Below are positions 35,525 through 45,533 of a stretch of DNA of 64,000 bases, one piece after another. The notes beneath the pieces were generated by a model. It did not search any database and was not told the origin of the DNA. It was given only the letters and a program-made list of their open reading frames with translations. The stretch's first letter is position 1. Every line of letters begins with the position of its first letter. Position numbers and translations under genes: made by a program. The stretch is from an uncultured Ruminococcus sp. (GTDB lineage: Bacteria > Bacillota > Clostridia > Oscillospirales > Ruminococcaceae): the NCBI GenBank assembly GCA_947178575.1, contig CAMWYX010000003.1, positions 41,835 to 105,834 of the forward strand. Direction: 5' to 3'.

Positions 35525-38173
35525 TTACCATGTCTGTACATCTCCGGCACCGCCTGCACCTGTATCGCCGCCTGTATTTCCGCCGGCATTGGGGTCAACC
35601 CAGCCGCCTGTATCGCCGCCTGTATTTCCGCCGGCATTAGGGTCAGTCCAGCCGCCTGTATCACCGGTATTTCCTGCGCCGGCATTGGGGTCAGTCCATG
35701 TGTTTCCGGCATTGGGGTCAGTCCATGTATTTCCTGCGTTGGGGTCAGTCCACGTATTTCCGCCTCCGGCGTTAGGGTCAGTCCATATGTTGTTGTAGTT
35801 ATTATTCTGATTCCATGAATAATCGTTTGTGTTATTGTCCGTCCATGTGTTTGAAGCACTTGCCGGTGTGTCTACTACAATATAGTGGCTGCCATCACAG
35901 ACAGGAGCATTTGTGGATTTCCAGTAGCCAGTGATTCCCTTCGGGCAGTACGCGCCGGCAATCATACCGGTAGCCGTACACATCGGAACTGCTATAACTG
36001 TATCTGACGGCGCAAAGTCAGCATCTGTATCAAGGAAATTATTGTTTGCATATTCTCCTATGATATTATACCATACCTGAGCCGATTTGATATATTCCGG
36101 AAGCATGAGTGATTCGTTATATTCTTTGTAGCCGATAGTGATACCGCTTGCGAAATCTCTCGTCAGTCCGACAAATGCGAGGTCGTACCAGTTTTCGGTA
36201 GTACCTGTCTTGCCGACAACGACTTTATTTCCGAGACGTGCGGCAGTACCTGTACCGTTATCAACAACGTTTTTGATAAGGCGGTTCATTACCCATGCTG
36301 TTTCATCTGAAACGGCCTGACGTGGATTTCTGCCGTTTGTATTGTCAACGATTATCTGATTATTTGCGTCCTCGATTTTTGAAATGATATGAGCCTCGTT
36401 GTATATGCCGTGAGTACCGTAAGGCAGATAAGCATTTACAAGATTCTGGAGTGTGATTCCGTATGTCAGAGAACCAAGTGCAAGAGGCGAATAGTCCTCG
36501 TCCTCGGAATCAAGCTGCATACCGAGTTTTTCGGTACAGAATTTGAAAACAGCGTTGGGAGTCAGTTCATCAACAAGCTGTGCCGGAACGGTATTGAAAG
36601 ACTGCTGTAAGAAGTAGTAGATATTATGTGCAGAACCATCACCGGCAACACGTCCGTAGTTGAAAGGCCACAGGTTTCCTTTTTCATCCTTGATAGTAGA
36701 AAGCGGAAGATTCCGGTAAACGCTTCCCCAGTGGATATGGTCTGATTCGATTCCGAGACCATATGTTGCGACAGGTTTCATTGTAGAGCCGACCTGACGT
36801 GGTTCACGGTTAGCGTAGTTGGTAACGAGAGAACCTTTCTTTTCGCCGACGTTTCCGACTTCTGCCATTACAGAGCCGTCATATCGGAGTGCAACGAAAG
36901 CAACGTGCGGAAGCTGTTCTTCGGCTTCTCCGTCGTTATCGAGGTCAACCCATTTTCTTACGGAATCGGCGGCGATAAAGTTGTTCAAATCAAGGAATTT
37001 TTCTTCGACATAGTTCTGCATTCTCTTATCGAGCGTGGAATAGATACGGTATCCGCCCTTGTTTATACGGGTGATAGCTTCCTGTTCGTCGATATTGTAG
37101 AGTTCCATAAGATATTTTGCTGCTTCGTATACCATGGCATCGACTTCCCACGTATAGGCATTCTGTTCGTTTTCGACTTCCTGAAGGTCTATTTCGGGGT
37201 GGAGAGCACGGTATTCCTCTGAATCGGTATAGAGAATCGGTGCGGAAAGATACTGCTGATATTCGTCGTAGGTGATAGCGGCGTTCTTGTACATCTGCCA
37301 GAGAACGTATCCCTGACGGGTTTTATTGTTTGCCTTGCCGTTGATTATTACATTTCCGTCCATATCTTCGGTTTCAACGAACGGACCGTAATCGTTGGGG
37401 CTTTTCGGGATAGCGGCGAGGACAGCTGCTTCGGGAACTGTCAAATCCTCGACATTCTTTCCGAAGTAACGGATTGAGGCGAGCTGTATTCCGTTGATAG
37501 GGCCTCCGAATCCGATAAAGTTCAGATATTCCTCAAGTATTTCGTCTTTGGAATAGTCTTTTTCGAGTTGCATTGCGGAGAATATCTCACGTATTTTACG
37601 CTGAGGAGTCTGTTCGCTGTCTCCGGTCAGGTTCTTGATAAGCTGCTGAGTGATAGTCGAACCGCCCTGATTTGTATCATAGAAGTGCAGGAACATATTA
37701 AGGAACGCCGACAAAGTTCGCTTATAGTCAACACCGTCGTGGACGTAGAAACGCTCGTCCTCGGTATAGACAAATGCATCTCTGACATGCTGAGGTATTC
37801 TTTCTATTGATACTGGAATACGCTGAATATCGGTTTTCATCTGTTTGAGAACGACCATTTCTTCTTCGCCGTCCTCGTTTATTTCCGTGCCGTAGAAATA
37901 AGTATCGCTTCCTGATTCGAGTGTGGCAAGGGAAATAGTTGACGAATCGTCCATAAAGTCCATGACATAGATTGTGAGAGCCGTTGCAACTATAGTACCG
38001 GTTATCACTATAATTAGGAACAGTGACAGCAGAGTAGTCGCCGTAACAGCCATAAGTTTTTTGAGGATAAGGAGAAAAATATTTTTCTTCTTTTTCTTTT
38101 TTCCGGTACGGCTTGCCGGAGTACCGGAATCCTCAATCTCGTGATTAGATTTAGCCATTTGTCTTTTCTTCAT
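35525..38173 (-). CDS. Class A penicillin-binding protein (PBP1A family) with repetitive C-terminal tail
   Basis: EDERFYVHDGVDYKRTLSAFLNMF..GGSTITQQLIKNL glycosyltransferase motifs; RQVGSTMKP, VGKTGTTENWYDLAFVG transpeptidase motifs; TWTDPNAG repeats. Confidence 0.95.
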   Translation of the reverse strand: MKKRQMAKSNHEIEDSGTPASRTGKKKKKKNIFLLILKKLMAVTATTLLSLFLIIVITGTIVATALTIYVMDFMDDSSTISLATLESGSDTYFYGTEINEDGEEEMVVLKQMKTDIQRIPVSIERIPQHVRDAFVYTEDERFYVHDGVDYKRTLSAFLNMFLHFYDTNQGGSTITQQLIKNLTGDSEQTPQRKIREIFSAMQLEKDYSKDEILEEYLNFIGFGGPINGIQLASIRYFGKNVEDLTVPEAAVLAAIPKSPNDYGPFVETEDMDGNVIINGKANNKTRQGYVLWQMYKNAAITYDEYQQYLSAPILYTDSEEYRALHPEIDLQEVENEQNAYTWEVDAMVYEAAKYLMELYNIDEQEAITRINKGGYRIYSTLDKRMQNYVEEKFLDLNNFIAADSVRKWVDLDNDGEAEEQLPHVAFVALRYDGSVMAEVGNVGEKKGSLVTNYANREPRQVGSTMKPVATYGLGIESDHIHWGSVYRNLPLSTIKDEKGNLWPFNYGRVAGDGSAHNIYYFLQQSFNTVPAQLVDELTPNAVFKFCTEKLGMQLDSEDEDYSPLALGSLTYGITLQNLVNAYLPYGTHGIYNEAHIISKIEDANNQIIVDNTNGRNPRQAVSDETAWVMNRLIKNVVDNGTGTAARLGNKVVVGKTGTTENWYDLAFVGLTRDFASGITIGYKEYNESLMLPEYIKSAQVWYNIIGEYANNNFLDTDADFAPSDTVIAVPMCTATGMIAGAYCPKGITGYWKSTNAPVCDGSHYIVVDTPASASNTWTDNNTNDYSWNQNNNYNNIWTDPNAGGGNTWTDPNAGNTWTDPNAGNTWTDPNAGAGNTGDTGGWTDPNAGGNTGGDTGGWVDPNAGGNTGGDTGAGGAGDVQTW
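35570..35795 (-). repeat. Tandem coding repeat (TWTDPNAG/GGNTGGDTG units)
   Basis: Imperfect repeats of about 24-45 nt with core GTGGACTGACCCCAAYGCC on the minus strand. Confidence 0.85.
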
Positions 38174-38403
38174 ATCTGCCGGAAATAACGGTATCGGCAG
38201 ATATAAACTCCTTTCTGTTTAAAGTACACGATTTTTTAATTAATATCAGCATTTAATTAAACTGTGCCACAACAATATACACATTATATTATAGCACAAA
38301 AAAACGTATTTGTTAAGAGTCCGGAGAAAATTTTTTTCAATTTGTATAATTTAGCAAAAATCGCAGATAATATATATAAAATTTCAGCAAAGGGGCAAAT
38401 AAT

Positions 38404-38742
38404 ATGATACGTTCACTTGACAGGAAGATTTATCTTATTCTGATGATTGCGATAACTGTATCCGGATTTATAGTGATATGTACTATGGGACAGTCACTGC
38501 ACAGGCAGAGGCTTGCAGCAAAAATATCTGATGTACCTGTTGAACTTCCGGCGGCGATGTGTACCATAAGGGAATATAACGGCAGAATAGGCGTATTCAA
38601 GGGAGAAAGTTCAGTTCCGTACAGGGTGATAGACTACAATTTTTCACTTCTTTCGGAATATGACCGTGAACAGCTTACGGAGGGAATAGTAATAGAATCC
38701 GAGCGTGAGCTTCAGCAGTTCATTGAAGATATTGCCACCTGA
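38404..38742 (+). CDS. Small single-TM protein of unknown function
   Basis: 112-aa ORF with one N-terminal TM (IYLILMIAITVSGFIVIC) and extracytoplasmic YRVIDYNFSLLSEYDREQLTEGIVIESERELQQFIEDI; possibly BofC-C-like. Confidence 0.7.
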   Translation: MIRSLDRKIYLILMIAITVSGFIVICTMGQSLHRQRLAAKISDVPVELPAAMCTIREYNGRIGVFKGESSVPYRVIDYNFSLLSEYDREQLTEGIVIESERELQQFIEDIAT

Positions 38743-38754
38743 AAAAAATATTTT

Positions 38755-39330
38755 TTAGCTTTTATGTTTTTTCTTTTTACGCACGGAGAATCCGAAATCG
38801 CCGAGTTTACGTCCGAGAGCGAAATATTCTCCGTGGGCATATGCGGCAAGACCGCACTGCTGTAGATTCAGTTTTCCTTTGCTGTCAATGTATTTTTCGT
38901 CCGCATCGACCCCCACGATTTCGGCAAGAAACATGGTATGACTTCCGAGGAGACGGCTTTCTGTAACACGGCATTCAAGGCTTACCGGACATTCCTCGAT
39001 AACCGGAACAGCGACCTTGACGGCCGGAGCTGTATGAAATCCGCAGACGGCGAATTTATCCGTATCCCGTCCGCTTTTCACACCGCAGAAATCCGTATGT
39101 TTTACCATAGCCGACGTGGTGAGATTTATCACAAATTCTCCGGAATTCATGATAATATCATGGGAAAATCGTTCGGGGCGGACTGATATATATGTCATAG
39201 GCGGACGGGTGCAGACTATACCCGTCCAGCCTATTGTAAGAACGTTCGGATTATCCATAGTTCCGCAGGTAACGAGCGTTGCAGGGACAGGTGCAAGAAG
39301 TGTGCTTCCTTTCCAGAATTTTTTTGGCAT
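38755..39330 (-). CDS. Flavin reductase family protein
   Basis: PVPATLVTCGTMDNPNVLTIGWTGIVCTRPPMTYISVRPERFSHDIIMNSGEFVINL. Confidence 0.9.
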   Translation of the reverse strand: MPKKFWKGSTLLAPVPATLVTCGTMDNPNVLTIGWTGIVCTRPPMTYISVRPERFSHDIIMNSGEFVINLTTSAMVKHTDFCGVKSGRDTDKFAVCGFHTAPAVKVAVPVIEECPVSLECRVTESRLLGSHTMFLAEIVGVDADEKYIDSKGKLNLQQCGLAAYAHGEYFALGRKLGDFGFSVRKKKKHKS

Positions 39331-39481
39331 ACAGAAAAATCTCCTTAATATTTAGGCTGAATTTTTAAAAATCTGAATTTATGTCTTTAAAATTTTTTCA
39401 GATTTGCAGAATCGACAAATTTCAACTGTCGGAAGTGATATAATAGTGTTGTCATAAAACAAGTTTCGAGGGGGAAAATAT

Positions 39482-39787
39482 GTGCAGATAAATATAAAAT
39501 CGGAGAACGGAACGGCGATAGCTGTTCTCAGCGGAGAAATTGACCATCATTCCGCAAAGAAACTCCGCACTGAACTTGACAAATTCGTTGTAACGATGCA
39601 GCCGGAGACTCTTGCCATGGATTTCAGCAATATAACATTTATGGACAGTTCGGGGATAGGACTGATAATAGGCAGGTACAAGCTTATGAAAGAATGCGGA
39701 GGAGTGCTGGAAATACGCAGTCCCCAGCCATATATCCGCCGTGTTCTGAGATTGTCCGGTATTGAACGTATAGTAAAAATTGTGTGA
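39482..39787 (+). CDS. spoIIAA: Anti-sigma F factor antagonist SpoIIAA
   Basis: STAS domain: LSGEIDHHSAKKLRTELD..LAMDFSNITFMDSSGIGLIIGRYKLMKECGG; GTG start. Confidence 0.92.
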   Translation: MQINIKSENGTAIAVLSGEIDHHSAKKLRTELDKFVVTMQPETLAMDFSNITFMDSSGIGLIIGRYKLMKECGGVLEIRSPQPYIRRVLRLSGIERIVKIV

Positions 39788-39795
39788 GGTGGAAA

Positions 39796-40233
39796 ATGAA
39801 GATTGAAAATGAAATTAAATTTATAATGCCGTCTCTGTCCGTGAACGAGGGGACAGCAAGAGCCGCTGTGTCATCATTTATAATTCAGGCAGACCCTACG
39901 GTCGAGGAACTTTCGGACATACGCACAGCCGTTTCGGAAGCCGTAACAAATTCAATAGTACACGGATACCGTGGAACATCGGGAAAAATAGAAATAACAG
40001 TCCGCATTCTTGCCGGACGTGAGATATACATAAAAATAAAAGACAGTGGCTGTGGTATAAAAGATATTGAGCAGGCAATGGAACCGCTTTTCACGACCGC
40101 TCCGGAGGAAGAACGTTCAGGACTCGGATTTTCGGTCATGGAATCATTTATGGACAGGCTTAATGTAAGAAGTACCGTAGGCAAAGGAACAACTGTAACT
40201 ATGCGTAAGAGGCTAAGTATTCATGGCGACTGA
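39796..40233 (+). CDS. spoIIAB: Anti-sigma F factor SpoIIAB
   Basis: LSVNEGTARAAVSSFIIQADPTVEELSDIRTAVSEAVTNSIVHGY; GHKL ATPase motifs; gene order. Confidence 0.93.
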   Translation: MKIENEIKFIMPSLSVNEGTARAAVSSFIIQADPTVEELSDIRTAVSEAVTNSIVHGYRGTSGKIEITVRILAGREIYIKIKDSGCGIKDIEQAMEPLFTTAPEEERSGLGFSVMESFMDRLNVRSTVGKGTTVTMRKRLSIHGD

Positions 40234-40873
40234 GATAAAAGCGGAGGAAAACCTCGGACTTGTTCACCTTTGTGCAAATCGTTTCCGTGGACGTGGAGTA
40301 GATTATGAGGAACTGTATTCAGCCGGTTGTCTCGGACTTCTTAAAGCTGTTAAGGCATTCGACAGCGGACGGGGAGTCAAATTTTCGACGTATGCAGTTC
40401 CGGTGATACTTGGTGAAATAAAGCGTCTTTTCCGTGACGGCGGAACTCTGCGTGTAAGTCGTGGACTGAAAGAACTTTCGCTCAGACTTCAGAAAATATG
40501 TGCGGATTTCGTTCAGCGTGAGGGCAGAGAACCGGCAATCAGCGAACTGGCGGAAATAACGGGTGAAAAGGAATCGGATATATCGGAGGCACTCTGTGCA
40601 TCTCAGCCGATTTTATCGCTTACTGCCTCCGACGGCGACGGAAACGAATTTGATGTTCCTGTTGAAGCACCTGACGAAGCAATAGTTGACCTGCTCGCAT
40701 TGAGACAAATAATGAATGCACTTCCAGAAGATGACCGCATACTGCTTGAACTGAGATATTTCAGAAACATGACTCAGTCAAAGACGGCGGAAGTTCTGGG
40801 AATGACACAGGTTCAGGTATCACGGCGTGAAAAGAAACTTCTTTTGCAGATGAGGCGTGAACTTCTGGGATAA
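40223..40873 (+). CDS. sigF: RNA polymerase sporulation sigma factor SigF
   Basis: GVDYEELYSAGCLGLLKAVKAFDSGRGVKFSTYAVPVILGEIKRLFRDGGTLRVSRGLKEL; follows spoIIAA/AB. Confidence 0.92.
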   Translation: MATEIKAEENLGLVHLCANRFRGRGVDYEELYSAGCLGLLKAVKAFDSGRGVKFSTYAVPVILGEIKRLFRDGGTLRVSRGLKELSLRLQKICADFVQREGREPAISELAEITGEKESDISEALCASQPILSLTASDGDGNEFDVPVEAPDEAIVDLLALRQIMNALPEDDRILLELRYFRNMTQSKTAEVLGMTQVQVSRREKKLLLQMRRELLG

Positions 40874-40892
40874 CAGATATAATCTTACTTAT

Positions 40893-41987
40893 TCAGAAAA
40901 TCAGATACTCAATAATTGAATTTGATACTATGAAACCTTTTTCGGTCAGTGAAACTGTTTCGTTGTTCAGATTCACATACCCTGCTTTTATAAGCGGGGG
41001 AATTTTTTTTATAATCGAATCTTTTTTTGATTTCACGTCATTCAGGTCAAGACCCTCCGAAAGTCTCAGGCGGAGCATTGCGAATTCCTCAGGACTTCCG
41101 GCGTTGCGGTCGGTTATGGTTATGGGCTGTACCGGTGAATCTATAAATTTCTGCAAATCCGGTTCAACGGCGAATCTTATGCCGTTCAGGAAAGAATGTG
41201 AAGAAACTCCGATTCCGATATAGTCAAGTGATTTCCAGTAGCGGGAATTATGACGGCTTTCAAAGCCTGATTTTGCGAAATTCGAGACTTCATACTGCAT
41301 GAATCCGTGATTTTTCAGTTCCCTGACCATTGCAAGATACAGGTCGGCGGAAGTATCGTCATCAGGAACGGCATTTCTTATCTCATCGCAGTCGAACGCC
41401 GTTCCGTCCTCGATTTTAAGAATATACGCAGAAATATGACTGACCGGAAGTTCTGAAATCCGCTGTATTGAATATCTGATATTTTCCACGGTCTGATTTG
41501 GGAGAGCAATCATCAAATCGCAGGAAATATTGTCAAATCCGGCTGAACAGGCATCACGCACGGCTTTTCCGGCACGTTCTGCGGTATGTGTACGTCCGAG
41601 GAAACGGAGTTCATCGTTATTCATTGACTGAATGCCGATTGAAAGCCGGTTCACTCCGGCATTTCGGAGAGCCGTGAGCTTTTCCGGAACGAGTGTATTT
41701 GGGTTGGCTTCGAGCGTTATTTCCGCATCGGGGGACAAATTGAAATATTCTTTTATTGCGGTGATATATTGCGAAATCTGTCCGGCGGTCAGCAGGGACG
41801 GAGTACCTCCGCCGAAATATACGGTATCTGTTACGGAGTTTTTATCGGAATAACGGCGTATATTACGCAGAACCGCATCACAGTACATTTCGGCCTGTTT
41901 TTTTGTATAGCTTACGGAATAGAAATCGCAGTAACGGCATTTTTTTCCGCAGAACGGCACATGAATATAGATTCCGAGACTTTTCAT
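40893..41987 (-). CDS. hemW: Radical SAM coproporphyrinogen-III-oxidase-like HemW
   Basis: GIYIHVPFCGKKCRYCDFYS, YFGGGTPSLL, EANPNTL, RLSIGIQSMNNDELRFLGRTHT. Confidence 0.94.
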   Translation of the reverse strand: MKSLGIYIHVPFCGKKCRYCDFYSVSYTKKQAEMYCDAVLRNIRRYSDKNSVTDTVYFGGGTPSLLTAGQISQYITAIKEYFNLSPDAEITLEANPNTLVPEKLTALRNAGVNRLSIGIQSMNNDELRFLGRTHTAERAGKAVRDACSAGFDNISCDLMIALPNQTVENIRYSIQRISELPVSHISAYILKIEDGTAFDCDEIRNAVPDDDTSADLYLAMVRELKNHGFMQYEVSNFAKSGFESRHNSRYWKSLDYIGIGVSSHSFLNGIRFAVEPDLQKFIDSPVQPITITDRNAGSPEEFAMLRLRLSEGLDLNDVKSKKDSIIKKIPPLIKAGYVNLNNETVSLTEKGFIVSNSIIEYLIF

Positions 41988-41996
41988 TGATTTTAA

Positions 41997-42353
41997 TTAT
42001 TTTACGGCATCAATGCGTATGGCAGGACTCAGCCGGAAGAAAAACGCATTGACGATTTTTGGTATCACGAACATGGACGCAATTATTCCGATTCCGATGA
42101 GCATTTCATAATGTGCTATCCATTCGTATTCCGTGCCGAGTGCCTTGGGAGCGTTGAGATAAAGTACAACCATTCCGGCAAATGCCAGAATACAGTAAAC
42201 GGCGTTGAAGATTGTTGCACCTTTCCCGTTTACGCATTTGCGACCGCATTCGATACAGACCTTTCCGGGGGAATTAAGCTGTCCGGCGAATGCCTTTTTT
42301 AATGGATTGAATGATTTTTTTCCGCAGTGAGGACAAGTATATATACTGCTCAT
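41997..42353 (-). CDS. Zinc-ribbon, two-TM protein of unknown function
   Basis: CPHCGKKSF..CIECGRKC, then two hydrophobic segments. Confidence 0.75.
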   Translation of the reverse strand: MSSIYTCPHCGKKSFNPLKKAFAGQLNSPGKVCIECGRKCVNGKGATIFNAVYCILAFAGMVVLYLNAPKALGTEYEWIAHYEMLIGIGIIASMFVIPKIVNAFFFRLSPAIRIDAVK

Positions 42354-42384
42354 AGTATCACCTTTCTTCTGAAAATCCGGTTTT

Positions 42385-44193
42385 TCATGAATCGAGTTTA
42401 AGAACGCTCATGAAAGCTTCCTGAGGAACTTCCACAGTTCCGAGCTGTCTCATACGCTTTTTGCCCTCTTTCTGTTTTTCGAGGAGTTTTTTCTTACGGG
42501 TGATGTCACCGCCGTAGCATTTGGCGAGAACGTCCTTACGCATTGCCTTTACTGTTTCACGTGCGATTATTTTTCCGCCGATAGCTGCCTGAATCGGTAC
42601 TTCAAAAAGCTGGCGAGGAATGTTTTCCTTGAGTTTTTCGGCGATTTTACGTGCTCTGCCGTAAGCCTTGTCCGTGTGGACGATAAATGAAAGAGCATCT
42701 ACAATATCTCCGTTGAGCAGAATATCGAGTTTCACGAGTTTTGACGGAACATATCCGAGCATTTCATAATCAAAGCTTGCGTATCCTTTTGTGCGTGATT
42801 TGAGAACATCAAAGAAATCGTAAACTATTTCGTTGAGCGGGAGTTCATAGTGAAGTTCAACACGAGTATCGTCAAGATATTTCATATCCCTGAATGTTCC
42901 CCGTCTGTCCTGACAGAGTTCCATGATATTTCCGACATAATCGGACGGCGACAGAATACTTGCCCTGACTACCGGTTCTTCGGCGGTCTGTATGAGTGCA
43001 GGGTCGGGATAATTTGTGGGATTGTCAATATACTGGACTTCGCCGTTTGTCAGTGTTACTTTATATATAACGGACGGAGCAGTTGTTATCAGGTCGAGAT
43101 TATATTCACGTTCAAGGCGTTCCTGAATTATTTCCATGTGCAGAAGTCCGAGGAATCCGCATCTGAATCCGAATCCGAGGGCGATTGAAGTCTCCGGCTC
43201 AAACGAAAGCGAGGCATCGTTAAGCTGTAATTTTTCGAGAGCGTCTCTCAAATCGCCGTATTTTGCACCGTCGGAGGGATATATTCCGGAGAAAACCATA
43301 GGATTTACTTTTCTGTAGCCGGGGAGCGGACTGTCGCACGGATTATCGTTGTTTGTAACCGTATCGCCCACACGTGTATCGCCGATACTTTTTATAGATG
43401 CTGAAATATAGCCGACTTCTCCGGCTTCAAGAGAGCCGTTGTTGACGAGTGAAGAAGCGTCCATAAATCCGGCTTCGACGACATTGAAAACAGCACCGGT
43501 AGCCATAAGACGAATATTGTCTCCGGTTTTGACTCTGCCTTCTTTTATGCGGACATATATTATAACGCCTTTGTACGGGTCGTAATAGCTGTCGAAAATC
43601 AGGGCTTTAAGTGGTTTGTCGGCATCGCCGGACGGAGCAGGAATATCGGTGACGATTCTTTCAAGAACCTGTTCAATATTAGTTCCCATTTTTGCGGAAA
43701 TTCTCGGAGCGTCCATAGCCGGAATACCGATAACATTTTCGACTTCCTGACAAACCCGTTCAGGGTCTGCGGAAGGCAGGTCGATTTTGTTTATAACCGG
43801 AACGACTTCCAAATCGTGTTCGATTGCAAGATAGGTATTTGCGAGTGTCTGAGCCTCGATTCCCTGCGAAGCATCGACAATAAGAATTGCACCCTCGCAG
43901 GCGGCAAGGGAACGTGAAACTTCATAGTTAAAGTCAACATGACCGGGGGTATCAATAAGATTGAAAATATAGTCTTCTCCGTCCTGAGCCGTATATTTAA
44001 GGCGGACGGCACGGGCTTTGATAGTGATTCCACGTTCACGCTCAATATCCATGTTATCGAGAAGCTGTTCTTCCATGTCACGGACTGCAACAGTTTCGGT
44101 TTTTTCGAGAATACGGTCGGCAAGAGTTGATTTGCCGTGGTCGATATGTGCAACGATACAGAAATTTCTGATTTTATTGTTAGCCAAGTTCAT
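42385..44193 (-). CDS. lepA: Elongation factor 4
   Basis: [54 protein letters not shown], 602 aa with C-terminal LepA motifs. Confidence 0.97.
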   Translation of the reverse strand: MNLANNKIRNFCIVAHIDHGKSTLADRILEKTETVAVRDMEEQLLDNMDIERERGITIKARAVRLKYTAQDGEDYIFNLIDTPGHVDFNYEVSRSLAACEGAILIVDASQGIEAQTLANTYLAIEHDLEVVPVINKIDLPSADPERVCQEVENVIGIPAMDAPRISAKMGTNIEQVLERIVTDIPAPSGDADKPLKALIFDSYYDPYKGVIIYVRIKEGRVKTGDNIRLMATGAVFNVVEAGFMDASSLVNNGSLEAGEVGYISASIKSIGDTRVGDTVTNNDNPCDSPLPGYRKVNPMVFSGIYPSDGAKYGDLRDALEKLQLNDASLSFEPETSIALGFGFRCGFLGLLHMEIIQERLEREYNLDLITTAPSVIYKVTLTNGEVQYIDNPTNYPDPALIQTAEEPVVRASILSPSDYVGNIMELCQDRRGTFRDMKYLDDTRVELHYELPLNEIVYDFFDVLKSRTKGYASFDYEMLGYVPSKLVKLDILLNGDIVDALSFIVHTDKAYGRARKIAEKLKENIPRQLFEVPIQAAIGGKIIARETVKAMRKDVLAKCYGGDITRKKKLLEKQKEGKKRMRQLGTVEVPQEAFMSVLKLDS

Positions 44194-44263
44194 TCCTCAT
44201 TTCAGTTGATATTATTATATATTATATCAGAAAAAAATTGATTTGTAAAGTCTTTTCTTAAAG

Positions 44264-44292
44264 TTGACAAACTTGTTGATATGGTGTATAAT
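44264..44292 (+). promoter_or_regulatory. Perfect-consensus sigma-A promoter
   Basis: TTGACA - 17 nt - TATAAT. Confidence 0.8.
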
Positions 44293-44348
44293 AAAACGGA
44301 ATCAATATGAATTGAACGGGAAGAAAATTTTTTAAAGGAGGATTTTTT

Positions 44349-44549
44349 ATGAATCAGCAGAAAATAGACAGAATAAACGAACTTGCAAGGAAATCAAAAT
44401 CCACAGGACTTACAGACGAGGAAAAAGCCGAACAGACTGCACTCCGCAACGAATACAGACAATCGGTTGTGGGAAATCTTGCGGTACAGCTTGACAATAC
44501 ATATATTATGACACCGGATGGAAAAAAGAAAAAAGTCGGAGAGAAATAA
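44349..44549 (+). CDS. DUF896 (YnzC-like) protein
   Basis: INELARKSKSTGLTDEEKAEQTALRNEYRQSVVGNLAVQLDNTYI. Confidence 0.93.
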   Translation: MNQQKIDRINELARKSKSTGLTDEEKAEQTALRNEYRQSVVGNLAVQLDNTYIMTPDGKKKKVGEK

Positions 44550-44942
44550 ATGAAATATAAAGATTTGTTTCATATGGCAGTTAAGGCATCTGAAAAAGCT
44601 TATTGCAGATATTCGGGGTTTCATGTGGGTGCAGTACTTCTTTCAGATGACGGACGCATATTCACTGGCTGTAATATTGAGAATGTTTCGTATTCGCTGA
44701 CGATATGTGCCGAGCGTACAGCGGTATTCAAGGCGGTATCCGAGGGCGTGACGAACTTTCAGGCGATTGCAGTTGCCGGAAGCAAGGACGACGATTTTTC
44801 AAATCCATGTTTTCCGTGCGGAGCTTGTCTGCAGGTTCTCAGTCAGTTCTGCGGAAAGGATTTTCCGGTAATACTTTCGGACGGAGTTCATAAACTTTCG
44901 GATTTTCTTCCGCACGGATTCAGTGAGGAGAATATAAAATGA
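44550..44942 (+). CDS. cdd: Cytidine deaminase
   Basis: YSGFHVGAVLLSDDGRIFTGCNIENVSYSLTICAERTAVFKAVSEG..PCGACLQVLSQF. Confidence 0.95.
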   Translation: MKYKDLFHMAVKASEKAYCRYSGFHVGAVLLSDDGRIFTGCNIENVSYSLTICAERTAVFKAVSEGVTNFQAIAVAGSKDDDFSNPCFPCGACLQVLSQFCGKDFPVILSDGVHKLSDFLPHGFSEENIK

Positions 44943-45520
44943 AAATAATAAATGCGGTCTATGATGATTCCACAATAAGAATATATCAGGCATTCAACAG
45001 ACAAATCGCAGATGAAGCCGTTAAACTCGGAACTTTCGGGAAATCATTCAGCAGGGAGCGTATGACATGGATTAAACCGTCGTTTCTGTGGATGATGTAC
45101 CGTTCCGGCTGGGCGGAAAAAGAAAATCAGGAGCATATTCTTGCGATTGATATAAAACGCACCGGATTTGACGAAATCCTTGAAAATGCCGTTCTTTCGT
45201 CATATAACGAAAAAATGGGAATTTCACGCAACGAATGGAAAACAAGAATTTCCGGCTCGGAAGTGCGTTGTCAGTTCGACCCCGACCGTGATGTGTACGG
45301 CAATCCACAGCCGATAAGAGCAATTCAGCTCGGTCTGCGTGGCGGTTTTGTCAGAAAATATATCGATGAATTTATAACCGGAATAACCGATATAACGGAA
45401 AATGTCCGGTATCTGAAAAAACTGAGGGATAATAAAATTCTGACTTCCGATATGCTTCCGGCTGAAAGGGAATATCCTGTAAGCGAAAGAATCCAAAAAA
45501 TACTTTGCATGAATTATTAA
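44939..45520 (+). CDS. DUF4291 family protein
   Basis: IRIYQAFNRQIADEAVKLGTFGKSFSRERMTWIKPSFLWMMYRSGWAEKENQEHILAIDIKR; 4-nt overlap with cdd. Confidence 0.85.
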   Translation: MKIINAVYDDSTIRIYQAFNRQIADEAVKLGTFGKSFSRERMTWIKPSFLWMMYRSGWAEKENQEHILAIDIKRTGFDEILENAVLSSYNEKMGISRNEWKTRISGSEVRCQFDPDRDVYGNPQPIRAIQLGLRGGFVRKYIDEFITGITDITENVRYLKKLRDNKILTSDMLPAEREYPVSERIQKILCMNY

Positions 45521-45533
45521 TATGGAGGACTAA

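Noticed and set aside
35540-35800. Regularly spaced repeats resembling a short CRISPR-like array
   Set aside because: The repeats are in frame inside the PBP1 gene and encode TWTDPNAG units; there are no unique spacers and no cas genes.
44210-44348. Second Rex operator at the DUF896 promoter
   Set aside because: TTTTCTTAAAGTTGACAA matches only one half-site; too weak although the core promoter resembles that of acn.
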